From NCBI GenBank assembly GCA_017476575.1, contig JAFUZO010000022.1, forward strand, positions 1 through 33,581: 33,581 bases of DNA, in the 5' to 3' direction. The notes beneath the pieces were generated by a model. The model had not been told where the DNA came from and did no database searches. It saw only the letters and a program-made list of their open reading frames with translations. The translations under genes and the position numbers were made by a program. The stretch's first letter is position 1. Every line of letters starts with the position of its first letter. The DNA comes from Bacteroidales bacterium (GTDB lineage Bacteria > Bacteroidota > Bacteroidia > Bacteroidales > UBA932). This document shows, piece by piece, positions 1-6,892 of this stretch.

Positions 1-1215
1 GGTGCCGAAGCCGTGACGGGCGAATATGCCGAGGCCGTGAACGCCTTCTTCGCCAACTTCAACGAGCCGAGCATCTGGAACTCGCTGCTGTTCCTCTTTA
101 TGGGTACGGTGCTGACACTCTGCGTGCAGTCGTCGGCTGCCATTATGGCTATCACGATGACCCTGTGCTCGACAGGCGTGCTCCACATTGACCAGGGTAT
201 TATGCTTGTGCTGGGTGAGAACATCGGTACGACCATCACCTCGAACATCGTGGCGCTGACGGCGAATGTGCAAGCGCGGCGTGCTGCCTTTGCCCACATG
301 TCGATCAACTGTTTGGGTGTGCTCTGGGTAGTCATCCTGCTGAAGCCGTTCTTCGCCGCCGTCTGTGCCTTCGTCGGCTTCGACCCGCAGATGTCACCCT
401 CTGCACCCGACTTCGCCCTGAAGGCCTCGATGACACTGGCTGCCTTCCACTCGGCCTTCAACGTCAGCAACACCATCCTGCTCATCTGGTTCGTGCCTTA
501 TATCGAGCGTTTCGTCTGCTGGGCTATCAAGCCGAAGAAGGTCGACGAGGAAGAGGACTTCCGTCTGCATTTTATCACCTCTGGTATCATGAAGACGCCC
601 GAGCTCTCTGTATTAGAGGCCCACAAGGAAATCGAGTCGTTCTCTGAGCGCATGCAGCGGATGTTCGGCATGGTACGGGAACTCGCCGCGGCGCGGGACG
701 GTTTCGACGACCTTCTGCAGCGCATCGAAAAGTACGAAGGCATCTCCGACAACATGGAGAACGAAATCGGCAAGTATCTCGGCCAGGTCAGCGACGCCCA
801 CCTCTCCGACGATACCAAAGCCAAAATCCGGGCGATGCTCCGGGAAATCAGCGAACTCGAATCCATCGGAGATGCCTGCTACAACCTCTCACGCACCCTC
901 AACCGCCGCCGGGATGCAGCCGTCACGTTCACCCCGGTGCAGGAAGAAGGGCTCAAGACCATGTTCGACCTTGTCGAAGAGGCGCTCACGCACATGGACG
1001 CCATCCTCCGCGACCGCGAAGTGCCTATGGCCCCGTCCGCCTACCTTGAGGCCGAACTCAACATGACCCGGAACGCTCTCCGCTCCCAGAATGTCGCCGA
1101 TGTCGACAACCACATCTACAGCTTCTCCAGCGGGGCCATCTACATGGACCTCGTCAACGAATGCGAAAAATGTGGCGACTACGTGATGAATGTGGTGGAG
1201 GCCCGATTGGGATAA
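1..1215 (+). CDS. Na/phosphate cotransporter family protein with PhoU-like C-terminal domain (5' partial)
   Basis: The reading frame is open at base 1, so this is the C-terminal ~404 residues of a longer protein. The first ~175 residues carry hydrophobic segments and the QSSAA motif with the following GENIGTT motif, both typical of the Na/Pi cotransporter (NptA/YjbB) repeat. From about residue 195 to the end the protein is soluble and helical, rich in Glu, Arg and Leu, as expected for the PhoU-like domain that many bacterial members have. Expected role: sodium-driven phosphate uptake at the inner membrane, with the PhoU-like part as regulator. A two-component pair of PhoB/PhoR type follows 27 bp downstream, which supports a phosphate link. 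Codon use changes sharply inside the gene: serine is TCG/TCT before about base 660 and TCC/AGC after it. Confidence 0.85.
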   Translation, partial: GAEAVTGEYAEAVNAFFANFNEPSIWNSLLFLFMGTVLTLCVQSSAAIMAITMTLCSTGVLHIDQGIMLVLGENIGTTITSNIVALTANVQARRAAFAHMSINCLGVLWVVILLKPFFAAVCAFVGFDPQMSPSAPDFALKASMTLAAFHSAFNVSNTILLIWFVPYIERFVCWAIKPKKVDEEEDFRLHFITSGIMKTPELSVLEAHKEIESFSERMQRMFGMVRELAAARDGFDDLLQRIEKYEGISDNMENEIGKYLGQVSDAHLSDDTKAKIRAMLREISELESIGDACYNLSRTLNRRRDAAVTFTPVQEEGLKTMFDLVEEALTHMDAILRDREVPMAPSAYLEAELNMTRNALRSQNVADVDNHIYSFSSGAIYMDLVNECEKCGDYVMNVVEARLG

Positions 1216-1230
1216 ATCGAACTTTTTGAC

Positions 1231-1238
1231 GAACTTTG
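1231..1238 (+). promoter_or_regulatory. Weak -7-like box before the response regulator
   Basis: GAACTTTG matches six of the eight positions of TAnnTTTG counting the two free ones, and a TTG lies at 1207-1209, 21 bp upstream. Only four bases separate the box from the ATG at 1243. It may be a weak internal promoter; equally the regulator may simply be co-transcribed with the transporter gene. Confidence 0.25.
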
Positions 1239-1242
1239 TGTC

Positions 1243-1911
1243 ATGAAACGGATACTTGTAGTCGATGACGAACAGGATCTTTGCGAGATCCTGCGGTTCA
1301 ACCTGGAGGCGGAAGGCTTCCAAGTCACCACAGCCACATCCGCCGAGGAGGCATTGGAACGCGGTGTTGCCGGATTCGACCTCCTGCTGCTGGATGTGAT
1401 GCTGGCCGGTATGTCTGGCTGGCGTATGGCCAAGGTCGTGCGCAGCAATCCGCAGACCGCCGGCATTCCTGTCATCTTCCTCACCGCCCGGGATTCTGAG
1501 GACGATACCATCCGGGGCTTCGCGGTCGGGGCCGACGACTATATTCCCAAACCTTTTTCCACCCGGGAAGTCGTGGCCCGCATCAAGGCCGTTCTTCGCA
1601 GGAGTGCCGAAACATCGCAGCATATCCTCCGGCACGATGGGCTTATCATCGACCTGGACCGCAAGACAGTCTGCATCGACGGCCAGGATATCCCCTTTAC
1701 CCGGACTGAATACGAACTCCTGCGTATCCTGCTGGAGCATCCGGGCAAGGTCTTCTCCCGCCAGGAACTGATCGACCAGGTCTGGCCGGAAGATGTAATC
1801 GTCCTGGACCGGACGGTCGATGTCAACATCACCCGTCTGCGCAAGAAGATCGGCCGCTTCGCCAGCGCCATCGTGACCCGGTCCGGTTTCGGTTATTGTT
1901 TCGAAACATGA
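1243..1911 (+). CDS. OmpR/PhoB-family response regulator
   Basis: The protein has 222 residues, normal for the family. Residues 1-120 form a receiver domain: acidic pair D8-D9, phospho-acceptor D51 in LLLLDVML, T81 in LTARD and K103 in IPKPFS. Residues ~130-222 form a winged-helix DNA-binding domain with the usual TRTEYELL and DRTVDVNITRLRKKIG signatures. It should be phosphorylated by the kinase encoded next, whose ATG overlaps this stop codon in an ATGA (4 bp), indicating translational coupling. PhoB is the best guess from the upstream phosphate transporter, but the sequence alone does not separate PhoB from other OmpR-type regulators. Confidence 0.9.
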   Translation: MKRILVVDDEQDLCEILRFNLEAEGFQVTTATSAEEALERGVAGFDLLLLDVMLAGMSGWRMAKVVRSNPQTAGIPVIFLTARDSEDDTIRGFAVGADDYIPKPFSTREVVARIKAVLRRSAETSQHILRHDGLIIDLDRKTVCIDGQDIPFTRTEYELLRILLEHPGKVFSRQELIDQVWPEDVIVLDRTVDVNITRLRKKIGRFASAIVTRSGFGYCFET

Positions 1912-2885
1912 AAACGATTTCCACCGGCTGGCAGACCTTTATCGGCATCCTTGTCATCTTCATCGCCATCGAGGTCGCCTTCTTCCTGTATCTGGACACC
2001 GATATCGATCTGTCCATCATCCTGCATGGCGATATCTTCTTCCTATGGTTCATCGCGGCCCTGATCATCTTGCTTGTCGTATCCCTCCTCCTCGTCCGTC
2101 GGAAACTGGATTCCAGCATCGCCCGGCGGACGGTCGAGAAGAATGCCGAGATGCGCCGGGAGCTTACCCAGAATATCGCCCACGAACTCAAGACGCCGGT
2201 AACGGGAATCCAGGGATTCCTGGAAACCATCCTCGAGACTCCCGACCTGCCGGCGGAGACCCGCCAACTCTTCCTGGAGCGCAGCTATGCACAGAGCCTT
2301 CGGCTCGGTGCCCTCATCCGGGACCTCACCACCCTGAACCGCATGGAAGACATATCCCGGCTGGAAGATATTGAAGAGGTGGACATATCGGCCATCGTCC
2401 AACTGGTGGCCAAGGAAACGTCCATCGCATTGGAAGAAAAGAAGATGACCTTCCGGAACCATCTCCCCGACGGCATCCGCCTCCAAGGCAGCCCTTCGTT
2501 CCTGTACAGCATCTTCCGCAACCTCGTCGACAACGCCATTGCTTATGCCGGTGAGGGAACAGTCATCACGCTCTATGCCATTCCAGACCGTTGTTTCTGG
2601 CACTTCACCTTCGCGGACAACGGAGTCGGAGTCCCCCCGGAAGATATGGGACGCCTGTTCGAACGGTTCTACCGGGTCGATAAGGGACGCTCCCGCCGGA
2701 TGGGAGGGACCGGGCTCGGCCTTGCCATTGTCAAAAATGCCGTCCAGTATCATGGAGGGCAGATTTCTGTCCGTTCAGCCGAACCTGGCCTTTGTTTCGA
2801 TTTCAGCCTGGAAAAGACACCCGGACAGCCGCCATGTTGCAACGTCGGGCAAATTCAATGTCGGAAGGGGCATCTCCCAGCATGA
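1908..2885 (+). CDS. Sensor histidine kinase, PhoR-like, with almost no extracytoplasmic domain
   Basis: Start taken at the ATG that overlaps the regulator's stop; a TTG 12 bp earlier is in frame but less likely. The product has 325 residues. Two membrane segments (about 11-29 and 43-63) are joined by a loop of only ~13 residues, so no periplasmic sensor domain is present. The HisKA segment carries the phosphorylated His in NIAHELKTPVTG (H92). The ATPase domain shows the N box (NLVDNAI), the G1 box (DNGVGVP), the F box (FERFYRVD) and the G2 box (GTGLGLAIV). It probably phosphorylates the regulator upstream; the signal may come from the membrane or from the PhoU-domain transporter. Its last 83 bp overlap the convergent heptose gene, and its tail after SLEKTPG is of low complexity. 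Confidence 0.88.
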   Translation: MKTISTGWQTFIGILVIFIAIEVAFFLYLDTDIDLSIILHGDIFFLWFIAALIILLVVSLLLVRRKLDSSIARRTVEKNAEMRRELTQNIAHELKTPVTGIQGFLETILETPDLPAETRQLFLERSYAQSLRLGALIRDLTTLNRMEDISRLEDIEEVDISAIVQLVAKETSIALEEKKMTFRNHLPDGIRLQGSPSFLYSIFRNLVDNAIAYAGEGTVITLYAIPDRCFWHFTFADNGVGVPPEDMGRLFERFYRVDKGRSRRMGGTGLGLAIVKNAVQYHGGQISVRSAEPGLCFDFSLEKTPGQPPCCNVGQIQCRKGHLPA

Positions 2886-3966
2886 CGCAGCGCGCCGGAT
2901 CGATGTCGGGGAAATCCGCACAAGCCTGAAAGAAAAGGCCGGTACCCGGCTTCCGGCATGGATCGGCCGGGTCCATCGCCGTACAGACGTAGATACCGTC
3001 GATACGTCCTCCGGCACGAGAAATCTCCGCACACATCCGCGCATGGATATCCGACAGCGCCGTTTCGTCCATCAGTCCCCTTCCGACTCCGCGCTGGTTA
3101 GTCACTATGAGGATATGGCGGAACTTCCCCGCCCAGGCCCGGAGCGACTCCAGAATGCCCGGCAGGAAATGGAACTGGGACCAATCCCTTACGTAATCAC
3201 CGGCAACGAGTCGGTTGATGACGCCGTCCCGATCCAGGAAAAGGGTGTCGGCCTCTGCGGCCAGAACAGCATCAGAGGCGGTCAGGACAGCCTGAAGTTC
3301 GGGCAATTCCTGCTGCGCCCGCACATAGTCCTCCGGAATGCCGATATCGATGAAGTAGCCGTCCTGCACGACGCCGCCGACCTGTCCGGCCAAGGCACCC
3401 GGCACCAGGGCATCCTGTTCAAACGAGAATTTCTCCGGAAAGGCGGAAAGGTCGAGCCGTGTCCGATCGATGAGATAGACCCCGCCGTTCACGAGCCCTT
3501 CCGCACAAGGCAGCTTCTCTTCGAAACAGACCACACGGTCTCCCTCCAGGATCACGGAACCGTACCGGTCGAAGTCCCGCATCGGCTTCAGGGCGATGCT
3601 GACGGCCGCCCCGGTGTCAAGGGCCGCCACGTCGGCATGGAAAAGTGTATCCCCGTTGAGTACCAGCACCTTGTCTTCGCAACAGTACGAAAGGGCTCGA
3701 CGGATGCCGCCGCCTGTCCCGAGCGGAGCTTCCTCCACCGCATAGGATACCTTGAACGGCCATTCCCGGGTATCGACCCAGTCCATGACCGCCTCCCGGA
3801 GATAGCCCACCGAGAGCACGACATGGTCCACTCCTTCCCGTGCCAACCCTTCCAACAGATAGGCCAGGAAAGGCTTTCCTGCCACCAGTGCCATACATTT
3901 CGGGACATCGTGCACGACGGAGCGGAGCCGCATGCCGAGCCCTCCGGCAAGGATTACGGCCTCCAT
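2803..3966 (-). CDS. Fused heptose-1-phosphate guanylyltransferase / heptose-1,7-bisphosphate phosphatase (HddC-GmhB-like)
   Basis: A 387-residue two-domain protein. Residues 1-~230 are a sugar nucleotidyltransferase: GGLGMRLR (8-15), PLGTGGGIR, LNGDT (103-107) and IDIGIPEDY (206-214), closest to the D-glycero-D-manno-heptose 1-phosphate guanylyltransferase/mannose-1-P type. Residues ~238-387 are a HAD phosphatase of GmhB type: DRDGV (245-249) holds the nucleophile and acid/base Asp, followed by TNQRGVGRG, CRKPGTG and LGDAPSD. In E. coli-type GmhB a zinc site uses C-x-H and C-x-C before RKP; here C318 and C327 remain but the His and one Cys appear replaced (CTA and PCRKP). Its ATG overlaps the end of the heptose kinase gene by 13 bp, so the two are one operon. 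Together they would give the kinase, phosphatase and nucleotidyl transfer steps of GDP-heptose synthesis; no isomerase (GmhA) is in the window. Confidence 0.85.
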   Translation of the reverse strand: MEAVILAGGLGMRLRSVVHDVPKCMALVAGKPFLAYLLEGLAREGVDHVVLSVGYLREAVMDWVDTREWPFKVSYAVEEAPLGTGGGIRRALSYCCEDKVLVLNGDTLFHADVAALDTGAAVSIALKPMRDFDRYGSVILEGDRVVCFEEKLPCAEGLVNGGVYLIDRTRLDLSAFPEKFSFEQDALVPGALAGQVGGVVQDGYFIDIGIPEDYVRAQQELPELQAVLTASDAVLAAEADTLFLDRDGVINRLVAGDYVRDWSQFHFLPGILESLRAWAGKFRHILIVTNQRGVGRGLMDETALSDIHARMCAEISRAGGRIDGIYVCTAMDPADPCRKPGTGLFFQACADFPDIDPARCVMLGDAPSDIEFARRCNMAAVRVSFPG

Positions 3967-5012
3967 AAGGCAGAGACTTTGTCCGAATCATAGATGCGCC
4001 AGGCGTGGGCGCCCCGCTCCGTGAACTGGAACGGGACCACCTGCCCCGGAAGGGTTTCCAAGGCCTTGACGACGGACATCTTCCGGGTCGGCGGGACGAC
4101 CAGCATGATGAACCCGCCGCCGCCCGCACCCGAGACCTTGCCGGAGAGTGCCCCGGCAGCCATCGCTGTATCGAATGCCTCCTGGATGATCGGATTGGAG
4201 ATGGGTGCGGCCATCTTCTTCTTATCCTCCCAGGCCTGGCCGAGAATCCGGGCGAAAGCCTCGATATCGCCTTTGAGGAGGGCAAGTTTCATCTCGACGG
4301 AACTCTGACGGATGCGGTGCATCGCCTCCAGAGCTTCCACCTGGCCGGAGGATGTATTCTTCTGCTGCTCCCTGATGATCGCAGCGCTGCTGCGCGAGCG
4401 GCCCGTATAGTAGAGGACCATCGAGGATTCCAGTTCTTCGACAATCCACCGTTTGACTTTCAAGGGATTGACGATGACCCGGTCGTCACTCAGGAACTCC
4501 ATGTAGTTGAAGCCGCCGAAAGCCGCTGCGTATTGATCCTGCCTGCCGCCGGCAAGGGCGAGGTCGATCCGCTCGATCTCGTAGGCGAGCCGGGCGATTT
4601 CGTAATCGCCGAGAGGCAGGTTCATCCACTCGGCAAAGCACTTCAGGATGCAGACGACCATGGTCGAAGAGGTGCCCAGGCCCGATCCGGCGGGGGCATC
4701 ATTGTATGTCGTGATGCGGAACCCGCCCGGGACCGGGCCGAAATCCCGCACGATCCGGTTGTACACACCCTTGACCAGGTCTGCGCCATCCCCGACAGGC
4801 AGCGTCCCCTGGAGTTCGAACGTCTCATGCACCCCGGCGTCATACGCTTCGACAGCCATAGTGTTCCACTCCGTCTCCTCGATGGTGCAATAGGCGGACA
4901 GGGAGATGGTGGCATTCAAGATGAGGCCGCCATACAGGTCGCTGTAGGGAGAGACATCGCTGCCTCCCCCGGCAAGCCCCAGCCTGAGTGGCGCCTTGCT
5001 TCGGATGATCAT
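3954..5012 (-). CDS. hddA: D-glycero-D-manno-heptose 7-phosphate kinase (GHMP family)
   Basis: The 352-residue product begins IIRSKAPLRLGLAGGGSD, the signature opening of HddA-like GHMP kinases. It then has the ATP-binding glycine-rich segment APAGSGLGTSST (about 108-119) and the C-terminal GHMP motif SGAGGGGF (about 316-323). Expected reaction: ATP-dependent phosphorylation of D-glycero-D-manno-heptose 7-phosphate at C1 in the cytoplasm, feeding the next gene, which encodes phosphatase and guanylyltransferase domains. L-fucose kinase-like members are the main alternative, but the gene pair favours heptose. Its promoter abuts that of the divergent HD-domain gene. Confidence 0.88.
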   Translation of the reverse strand: MIIRSKAPLRLGLAGGGSDVSPYSDLYGGLILNATISLSAYCTIEETEWNTMAVEAYDAGVHETFELQGTLPVGDGADLVKGVYNRIVRDFGPVPGGFRITTYNDAPAGSGLGTSSTMVVCILKCFAEWMNLPLGDYEIARLAYEIERIDLALAGGRQDQYAAAFGGFNYMEFLSDDRVIVNPLKVKRWIVEELESSMVLYYTGRSRSSAAIIREQQKNTSSGQVEALEAMHRIRQSSVEMKLALLKGDIEAFARILGQAWEDKKKMAAPISNPIIQEAFDTAMAAGALSGKVSGAGGGGFIMLVVPPTRKMSVVKALETLPGQVVPFQFTERGAHAWRIYDSDKVSALWRP

Positions 5013-5028
5013 ATCACGTCAATTTCGA

Positions 5029-5059
5029 CAAATTTACGTATCTTTGCGAAAATTTCAAA
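5029..5059 (-). promoter_or_regulatory. Promoter of the heptose operon
   Basis: On the minus strand TTTG (5056-5059) is followed after 19 bp by TAAATTTG (5029-5036), an exact Bacteroidota -33/-7 pair. The -7 box ends 16 bp before the hddA ATG. It lies two bases from the -7 box of the divergent gene. Confidence 0.75.
5039..5046 (+). promoter_or_regulatory. -7 box of the HD-domain hydrolase gene
   Basis: TATCTTTG fits TAnnTTTG exactly and ends 15 bp before the ATG at 5062. No good TTG is found 19-21 bp upstream, so this promoter looks weaker than its divergent partner. Confidence 0.65.
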
Positions 5060-5061
5060 CG

Positions 5062-5682
5062 ATGGATGCAGCACTGAGCGCCTATATCGAGGACGAAATC
5101 ATCCCCCGCTACCGTCATTTCGACAAGGCACACCGCGAAGACCATGCCCGGAGCGTCATCGAACGGGCCTTGGAACTGGCCCGGCACTACGACGTGGACC
5201 CCGATATGGTCCATGCGGCCGCAGCGTTCCACGACACCGGACTTGCCGTCGACCGGAAGACCCACCATCTGGAATCCGGCCGGATCATCCGCTCCGATGC
5301 GCATCTTCGGGAATGGTTCAGCCCGGAGCAGGTCGAGACCATCGCCCAGGCGGCGGAGGACCACCGCGCTTCCGCCCGGACGGAACCCCGGAGCATCTAC
5401 GGGCGCATCATCGCGGAGGCGGACCGGCTCATCGACCCGATGACCGTCATCCGACGGACCATCCAGTACGGCCTTTCCAACTACCCGGAACTGGACCGGG
5501 AAGGATACTGGAAGCGTACTCTCGCGCATCTGAAGGAGAAATATGGCGACGGCGGGTACCTGAAGCTCTGGATTCCGGAATCTGACAACGCCGTACGGCT
5601 GGAAGAGCTCCGCATCCTCATCCGGGAGCCGGAGCGCCTCCGCCCCGTCTTTGACGCCTTGTTCCAGGAAGAAACGACTTAG
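5062..5682 (+). CDS. HD-domain metal-dependent phosphohydrolase
   Basis: The start at 5062 is chosen because the in-frame extension upstream would run through the promoter and into hddA. The product has 206 residues. It shows the HD superfamily ligand set: His in KAHREDH (H24/H28), the HD pair in AAFHDTG (H57-D58), an HxxES segment and Asp in ADRLID (D121). This fold hydrolyses phosphate esters of nucleotides or similar substrates in the cytoplasm; the substrate cannot be read from the sequence. It stands alone between a divergent promoter and a terminator hairpin, so it appears to be monocistronic. Confidence 0.8.
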   Translation: MDAALSAYIEDEIIPRYRHFDKAHREDHARSVIERALELARHYDVDPDMVHAAAAFHDTGLAVDRKTHHLESGRIIRSDAHLREWFSPEQVETIAQAAEDHRASARTEPRSIYGRIIAEADRLIDPMTVIRRTIQYGLSNYPELDREGYWKRTLAHLKEKYGDGGYLKLWIPESDNAVRLEELRILIREPERLRPVFDALFQEETT

Positions 5683-5712
5683 AGTCTGTCTTGGAGTGAT
5701 CCAACAGACTCT
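5681..5712. terminator. Bidirectional hairpin between convergent genes
   Basis: AGAGTCTG (5681-5688) pairs with CAGACTCT (5705-5712); inside, after a two-base bulge, TTGGA pairs with TCCAA, closing a GTGA tetraloop of GNRA type (5696-5699). It starts within the stop codon of the HD gene and lies 12 bp beyond the stop of the convergent lipoprotein gene. There is no strong T run, so it could be an mRNA-stabilising stem as much as a terminator. Confidence 0.6.
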
Positions 5713-5724
5713 CAGTGACAGGGA

Positions 5725-6501
5725 TCACTTGATATCGCCCAGGAGGGAAATCTTCTCCTGGATTTCTGTGATCTGGTAGGCAGCTTCCGGATAGCCGGTC
5801 TCCTGGGCCTTGGAATAATAGAAGATGGCCTTCTCGTACATCTCGCGCGTCAGGACCTTGACCTTGGCCTTGTCCTTGCGCCGGGATACGGACGGCGAGG
5901 CGTCGCCCAGTTCCTCGAAATCCCGGCCGGCCTGATAGAGCATCTTCGCCTGTTCCTGGACAGAGCGGCGCAGGTTCTCCTGCTGGGTTTCAATAGTCTC
6001 ATGCTGGGACCGGATCGTACCGGTCTGTTCCGTGATGGTCTGGTTCTGTTCGCTGATCGTGCGGTCCCGCGCCTCGATCTCGGAGCGGAGCCGCTCGATT
6101 TCCTGTTCTTTCCCGGAAATGACCTGCCGGAGGCTCGAGACGAGCTTGCGGTATCGGGCATTGTCCTTCGTGAGATGGTCCAATTGGTCCAGCTTGCGCT
6201 TGATTTCGTTGATGCTCCCCTCGATCACCTCCACCTGTGTCAGGCGGGCGGTTCCCTGCTCTACGTTGGTCCGGAGCGCGGCCGTGTGTCCGGAGACCTG
6301 CGAGAGTTCCTGCAGGATATCGTCCATGGCCATGGCCTGCTCTACGTATTCCTGCCGGGTTATTTCGACACTGGCCTTGAGGTCGGCATATTCCCGCTCC
6401 AAGGCCTCATATTCCGCTTTCTTGACAGTTCCGGCAGGCTGACCGCAACCGGCCAGCATACCTGCGGCCACAAAGGCCGCCGTTATCGGGTGAGTTCGCA
6501 T
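5725..6501 (-). CDS. Coiled-coil lipoprotein of unknown function
   Basis: The 258-residue product starts with a lipoprotein signal: basic start, hydrophobic stretch and lipobox LAGC with Cys at residue 19. From about residue 28 to 190 it is a long coiled coil, rich in Glu, Gln, Ile and Leu, with repeated Q-T-I heptads around residues 150-175. The last ~50 residues (EMYEKAIFYYSKAQ followed by GYPEAAYQI) look like a single Sel1/TPR-like hairpin. It is expected on the periplasmic side of a membrane, perhaps as a scaffold. Its start overlaps the upstream membrane-protein gene by 19 bp, so the two should be translated together. No catalytic motif was seen. Confidence 0.8.
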   Translation of the reverse strand: MRTHPITAAFVAAGMLAGCGQPAGTVKKAEYEALEREYADLKASVEITRQEYVEQAMAMDDILQELSQVSGHTAALRTNVEQGTARLTQVEVIEGSINEIKRKLDQLDHLTKDNARYRKLVSSLRQVISGKEQEIERLRSEIEARDRTISEQNQTITEQTGTIRSQHETIETQQENLRRSVQEQAKMLYQAGRDFEELGDASPSVSRRKDKAKVKVLTREMYEKAIFYYSKAQETGYPEAAYQITEIQEKISLLGDIK

Positions 6502-6890
6502 ACAAAGTCCTCCCTTTCAAATCGGATGGTGGTCTTTTCCAAGTCCGCCCGGTAACTGACAGTGCCGTTTCCCAGTTCCATGGAAGTAACGGTGTCCTCC
6601 CCTTCCAGGGTGAATCCGTACACTGCCGGACCATACACCGTGATCCGTGTAACCCGATACTGCCGTTCCACCAATTTCCTCACGACCGCCGTGGAATAGT
6701 GCGTCTCTCCAGCGGAGACGATCTTCATGGAGTAGTTTCCTTCCAGGCTGGCAGGCATGGACGGGTGGACCGCATCGACGGTTCCGGGGCGGGCCGATGG
6801 ATGATACAGCATTTTCCATGCCACAAATCCTCCTGCAAGCACACCAGCCGCGATGACGAGGTAGAAAGCCCACTCTCCGACCTTTTTCAT
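6483..6890 (-). CDS. Small membrane-anchored protein of unknown function
   Basis: The 135-residue protein has one N-terminal membrane segment (about residues 8-27, FYLVIAAGVLAGGFVAW) without a cleavage site, then a ~105-residue domain of alternating short strands, probably outside the cytoplasm. It contains one Cys near the end. It begins two bases after the flavodiiron gene's stop and overlaps the lipoprotein gene by 19 bp, so it is the middle gene of a three-gene operon. I do not recognise the family. Confidence 0.75.
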   Translation of the reverse strand: MKKVGEWAFYLVIAAGVLAGGFVAWKMLYHPSARPGTVDAVHPSMPASLEGNYSMKIVSAGETHYSTAVVRKLVERQYRVTRITVYGPAVYGFTLEGEDTVTSMELGNGTVSYRADLEKTTIRFEREDFVCELTR

Positions 6891-6892
6891 GG

